From: Verrucomicrobiota bacterium
GTDB lineage: Bacteria > Verrucomicrobiota > Verrucomicrobiia > Chthoniobacterales > UBA10450
Assembly: GCA_003219395.1 (NCBI GenBank)
Contig: QHOR01000286.1
Location: 1-7,963 of the forward strand
DNA: 7,963 bases
Direction of reading: 5' to 3'
The notes beneath the pieces are model-generated. The model saw only the letters and a list, made by a program, of their open reading frames with translations, was not told where the DNA came from and ran no database searches. Below are positions 6,402 to 7,963 of this stretch, one piece after another; position 1 is the first letter of the stretch; each line of letters opens with the position of its first letter. The position numbers and the translations under genes are program-made.

Positions 6402-7271
6402 ATGAATCGGCACGAGCGAGGTCTGGAATTTAAGGTTGGCGCATTCGTTTTCGTCGGGTTGGCGATGTTAGGTGCGCTGGTCGTGCAATTCGGCCGACTA
6501 GGGGAAGGCTTCAAGACGTACTATCCTCTCACCGTCCGATTCACTGACGCAAGCGGCCTGTTGAAAGGCTCCGACGTTTTGCTTGCGGGTGATAAAATTG
6601 GAAAAGTGTCCGGTGGTCCTCGGATGGTCCGCGAAGGCCAGGGGGTGGACGTACCGCTGAAGATTTATGATTACATCAAAATTCCTGAAGGGAGCAAATT
6701 CACCGTCGGAAGTTCCGGTTTGTTGGGCGATCGCTTCGTAAATGTGGTGATGCCGCCCGGGCAAGCGAAGGCTTTTCTCGCGCCAAATAGCCACATCAGC
6801 GGCGCTCGAGAAACGGGCATTGACGACATCACGCGAGAGGGTGGTGCACTCTTGGGCGATCTTCGAGGAACAGTGCAAAAATTGAATCAGGAAACTCTTT
6901 CATCACAGAACATGGAAAATCTGAAGGCGAGCATGGAGCACTTGAACCAGGCCACGAACGCGCTGGCGCAATCCTCCCAGAAGTTGGACGGAGTCATCGA
7001 CCAAGCGGGGTCCACAATGAGTTCCGCAAAGGAAGCAGCGGACAATTTGCAGAATGCGATCGATGACACGCGCAAGATCCTGCGTACCGCAACACAAGGC
7101 AAAGGCTTGGTGGCGACTCTCCTGAACAATCAACAACTGGCCAACGACCTGCATGCATTGATCAGCAATTTAAGAGCGCACGGCGTTTTGTTTTATCGGG
7201 ATAGTGCTGCAACGACTCAAACGAAACCTCAAGAGCAAACCAGGCCAGCTCGCCAAAGTCGCGGTCGTTGA
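6402..7271 (+). CDS. mlaD: MlaD-type MCE-domain lipid transport protein
   Basis: The product is 289 residues. A short cytoplasmic N-terminus (MNRHERGLEFKVG) leads into one membrane anchor (about 11-31, GAFVFVGLAMLGALVVQF). A single MCE domain follows (about 40-118), with the typical VRFTDASGLLKGSDVLLAGDKIG split over its first strands and SSGLLGDRFVNV at its end. Residues 150-230 form a polar, heptad-like helix rich in Gln, Asn, Leu and Ala, probably a coiled coil. The tail has KGLVATLLNNQQLANDLHALI, common in longer MCE proteins, then LRAHGVLFYRD and a basic, disordered end. MCE proteins form hexameric rings that pass lipids across the periplasm. This one is longer than E. coli MlaD because of the helical tail, which may extend the channel. 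ATG 6402 is the natural start; no Shine-Dalgarno is visible. It is the last gene of the mlaE-mlaF-mlaD unit and converges on yggU. Confidence 0.93.
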   Translation: MNRHERGLEFKVGAFVFVGLAMLGALVVQFGRLGEGFKTYYPLTVRFTDASGLLKGSDVLLAGDKIGKVSGGPRMVREGQGVDVPLKIYDYIKIPEGSKFTVGSSGLLGDRFVNVVMPPGQAKAFLAPNSHISGARETGIDDITREGGALLGDLRGTVQKLNQETLSSQNMENLKASMEHLNQATNALAQSSQKLDGVIDQAGSTMSSAKEAADNLQNAIDDTRKILRTATQGKGLVATLLNNQQLANDLHALISNLRAHGVLFYRDSAATTQTKPQEQTRPARQSRGR

Positions 7272-7316
7272 GCAAAGCAACGGGCGAGCTCGGTCCAGCC
7301 TGTGTGAGGCCGCACG

Positions 7317-7340
7317 TCGACGCTCTCGTTAGGGTGTCGA
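7317..7340. terminator. Hairpin between convergent mlaD and yggU, possible terminator
   Basis: TCGACGCTCT (7317-7326) pairs with AGGGTGTCGA (7331-7340) around a CGTT loop, giving a 10-base-pair stem with two G·T wobbles. It sits in the 91-base gap between the stops of mlaD (7271) and yggU (7363), where a shared terminator is expected. No T-tract follows on either strand, so support is structural and positional only. Confidence 0.4.
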
Positions 7341-7362
7341 ACAGCTCTGCCCTGGATGCGCT

Positions 7363-7629
7363 TCAGACTCTGGCGAGTGAGCGCCTACGCACTTCTTCTT
7401 CGCCCAGCCCATCGATGCGAACCACCTTGTCACGCGATCTCTCACCGCGCGCCAGAATGATGGCGCGTTGAGGAAGGTTCAATTTTTCCGACAAAAAGCT
7501 GGGTAGGGCTGCGTTTGCTTTTCCTTCTTTCGCCGGCGCCTTCACCTTGATCTTGATGGCCTCGCCAGGTTCTCTCACGATTTTAGCGATCTTCGCGTTT
7601 GGAACGACATGAACCCGAATAGTCCGCAC
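7363..7629 (-). CDS. yggU: YggU/DUF167 (UPF0235) family protein
   Basis: The product is 88 residues, close to the usual family length. It shows the whole DUF167 pattern: an N-terminal strand IRVHVVPNAK (4-13), then IKIKVKAPAKEGKANAAL (family core, APxxGKANxAL), the helix FLSEKLNLP, and ILARGERSRDKVVRIDGL (family SGxxSRxKxxxI). The exact biochemical role of this widespread small cytoplasmic protein is not established. The start is GTG 7629; an in-frame TGA lies six bases upstream, so no longer form is possible, and there is no strong ribosome-binding site. In many bacteria yggU-like genes follow yggT, but no yggT is seen here: the neighbour on the upstream side is a divergent gene at 7694. The last residues (RRRSLARV) are basic. 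Confidence 0.88.
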   Translation of the reverse strand: MRTIRVHVVPNAKIAKIVREPGEAIKIKVKAPAKEGKANAALPSFLSEKLNLPQRAIILARGERSRDKVVRIDGLGEEEVRRRSLARV

Positions 7630-7693
7630 AGCTCAATTGGTACCTTCGTGGTCATTTCCGAATTGACAAGGCAGGCTCAATCCCGGCACAGAA

Positions 7694-7963
7694 ATGGCAA
7701 CTCTTATGGACACGACCAAAATAACAACCGTCATATCATTGCTTGTCGGTCTCAGTATCGCTTCGGAACGGCTCGTTGATATTATTAAGGGACTTGTTCC
7801 CTGGCTGAATCAAGAACGACGAAAACCAGCCGAAGAAGGATGGAGAAAGGCGGCGCTTCAAATAATTGCCGTTTTTGCTGGAATAACCACTGCCTGGCTG
7901 GCCGGCCCGGCTGTTCCAGATTTTTTGCCTCATGATTTCACTGGAAACCTGGCGCTTGGTCTT
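7694..7963 (+). CDS. Unrecognised small membrane protein, N-terminal part (runs off the window)
   Basis: An open frame starts at ATG 7694 and runs to the right edge with no stop (90 codons visible). It has two hydrophobic segments, about residues 10-23 continuing into an amphipathic LVDIIKGLVPWL (27-38), and about 53-71 (AALQIIAVFAGITTAWLAG). They are separated by a charged loop, NQERRKPAEEGWRK (39-52). The SIASERLVDIIKG stretch, with charged residues next to a membrane segment, is distinctive, but I cannot assign a family. A holin-like or small integral-membrane protein is possible and is only a guess. ATG 7706 is an alternative start. There is no Shine-Dalgarno. It is divergent from yggU, 64 bases away. 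A TTGACA (7663-7668) lies upstream but has no convincing -10 partner. Codon pattern, hydropathy and the absence of any competing frame support it being real. Confidence 0.7.
   Translation, partial: MATLMDTTKITTVISLLVGLSIASERLVDIIKGLVPWLNQERRKPAEEGWRKAALQIIAVFAGITTAWLAGPAVPDFLPHDFTGNLALGL

Noticed and set aside
6178..6405. 75-codon plus-strand open frame bridging mlaF and mlaD
   Set aside because: Most of it overlaps the mlaF C-terminus in another frame, and it has no recognisable features.
7268..7471. 67-codon plus-strand open frame after mlaD
   Set aside because: It is low-complexity Ser/Arg/Thr and overlaps the end of yggU on the other strand, which has clear family motifs.
7651..7667. 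Imperfect palindrome GTCATTTCCGAATTGAC overlapping a TTGACA box between divergent genes
   Set aside because: The pairing is only 4 plus 2 base pairs around a mismatch, and no good -10 box lies at the right spacing. It is too weak to call an operator or promoter.
7630..7690. tRNA-like words: AGCTCAATTGGTA (D-arm-like) and, about 46 bases later, TCAATCCCGG (T-arm-like)
   Set aside because: The D-stem has no partner after GGTA, no 5-base-pair anticodon stem with a 7-base loop can be built, and there is no acceptor stem. The resemblance is chance.

Overview
The window looks like chromosomal DNA from a Gram-negative-type (diderm) bacterium. It encodes a phospholipid/MCE-type ABC transporter (permease, ATPase, membrane-anchored MCE protein) and a lipoprotein with a signal peptide, so an outer membrane is likely. 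It also carries a class-C Clp ATPase preceded by what looks like the tail of McsB, a pairing best known from Firmicutes but also found in some diderm phyla. From this mix and the general character of the proteins I lean towards Verrucomicrobiota (soil Spartobacteria-like). That is a judgement from memory, not a search result. Few start codons have a clear Shine-Dalgarno sequence.

Layout. Positions 1-2607 (+): the end of a probable mcsB overlaps the start of clpC, a complete stress chaperone/unfoldase that should work with ClpP. A hairpin follows, then a convergent tyrosine recombinase gene (minus strand, 3563 to 2671). This gene is split by a frameshift into an N-terminal DNA-binding half and a C-terminal catalytic half. 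Upstream of it on the same strand is a small lipoprotein of unknown function (4200 to 3706).

From 4305 onward (+): a small protein with a predicted ferredoxin-like (HMA-like, but cysteine-free) pattern is followed by the three transporter genes mlaE, mlaF and mlaD (4660-7271). Together these should form an inner-membrane lipid transporter: MlaE is the permease, MlaF hydrolyses ATP on the cytoplasmic side, and MlaD is the periplasmic lipid-binding ring subunit. A hairpin separates mlaD from a convergent yggU/DUF167 gene (7629 to 7363). A divergent, unrecognised membrane protein starts at 7694 and runs off the right edge.

The main structure not explained by genes is in three gaps (3568-3709, 4572-4648, 5455-5510). 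Each holds degenerate tandem units with a 7-base period, with different consensus words in each gap. One contains a perfect 9-base inverted repeat, and one runs straight into the mlaF start codon. No CRISPR array, rRNA, tRNA, insertion sequence or defence system was found. Most of the window is ordinary housekeeping sequence, and no clearly new multi-gene system is visible.
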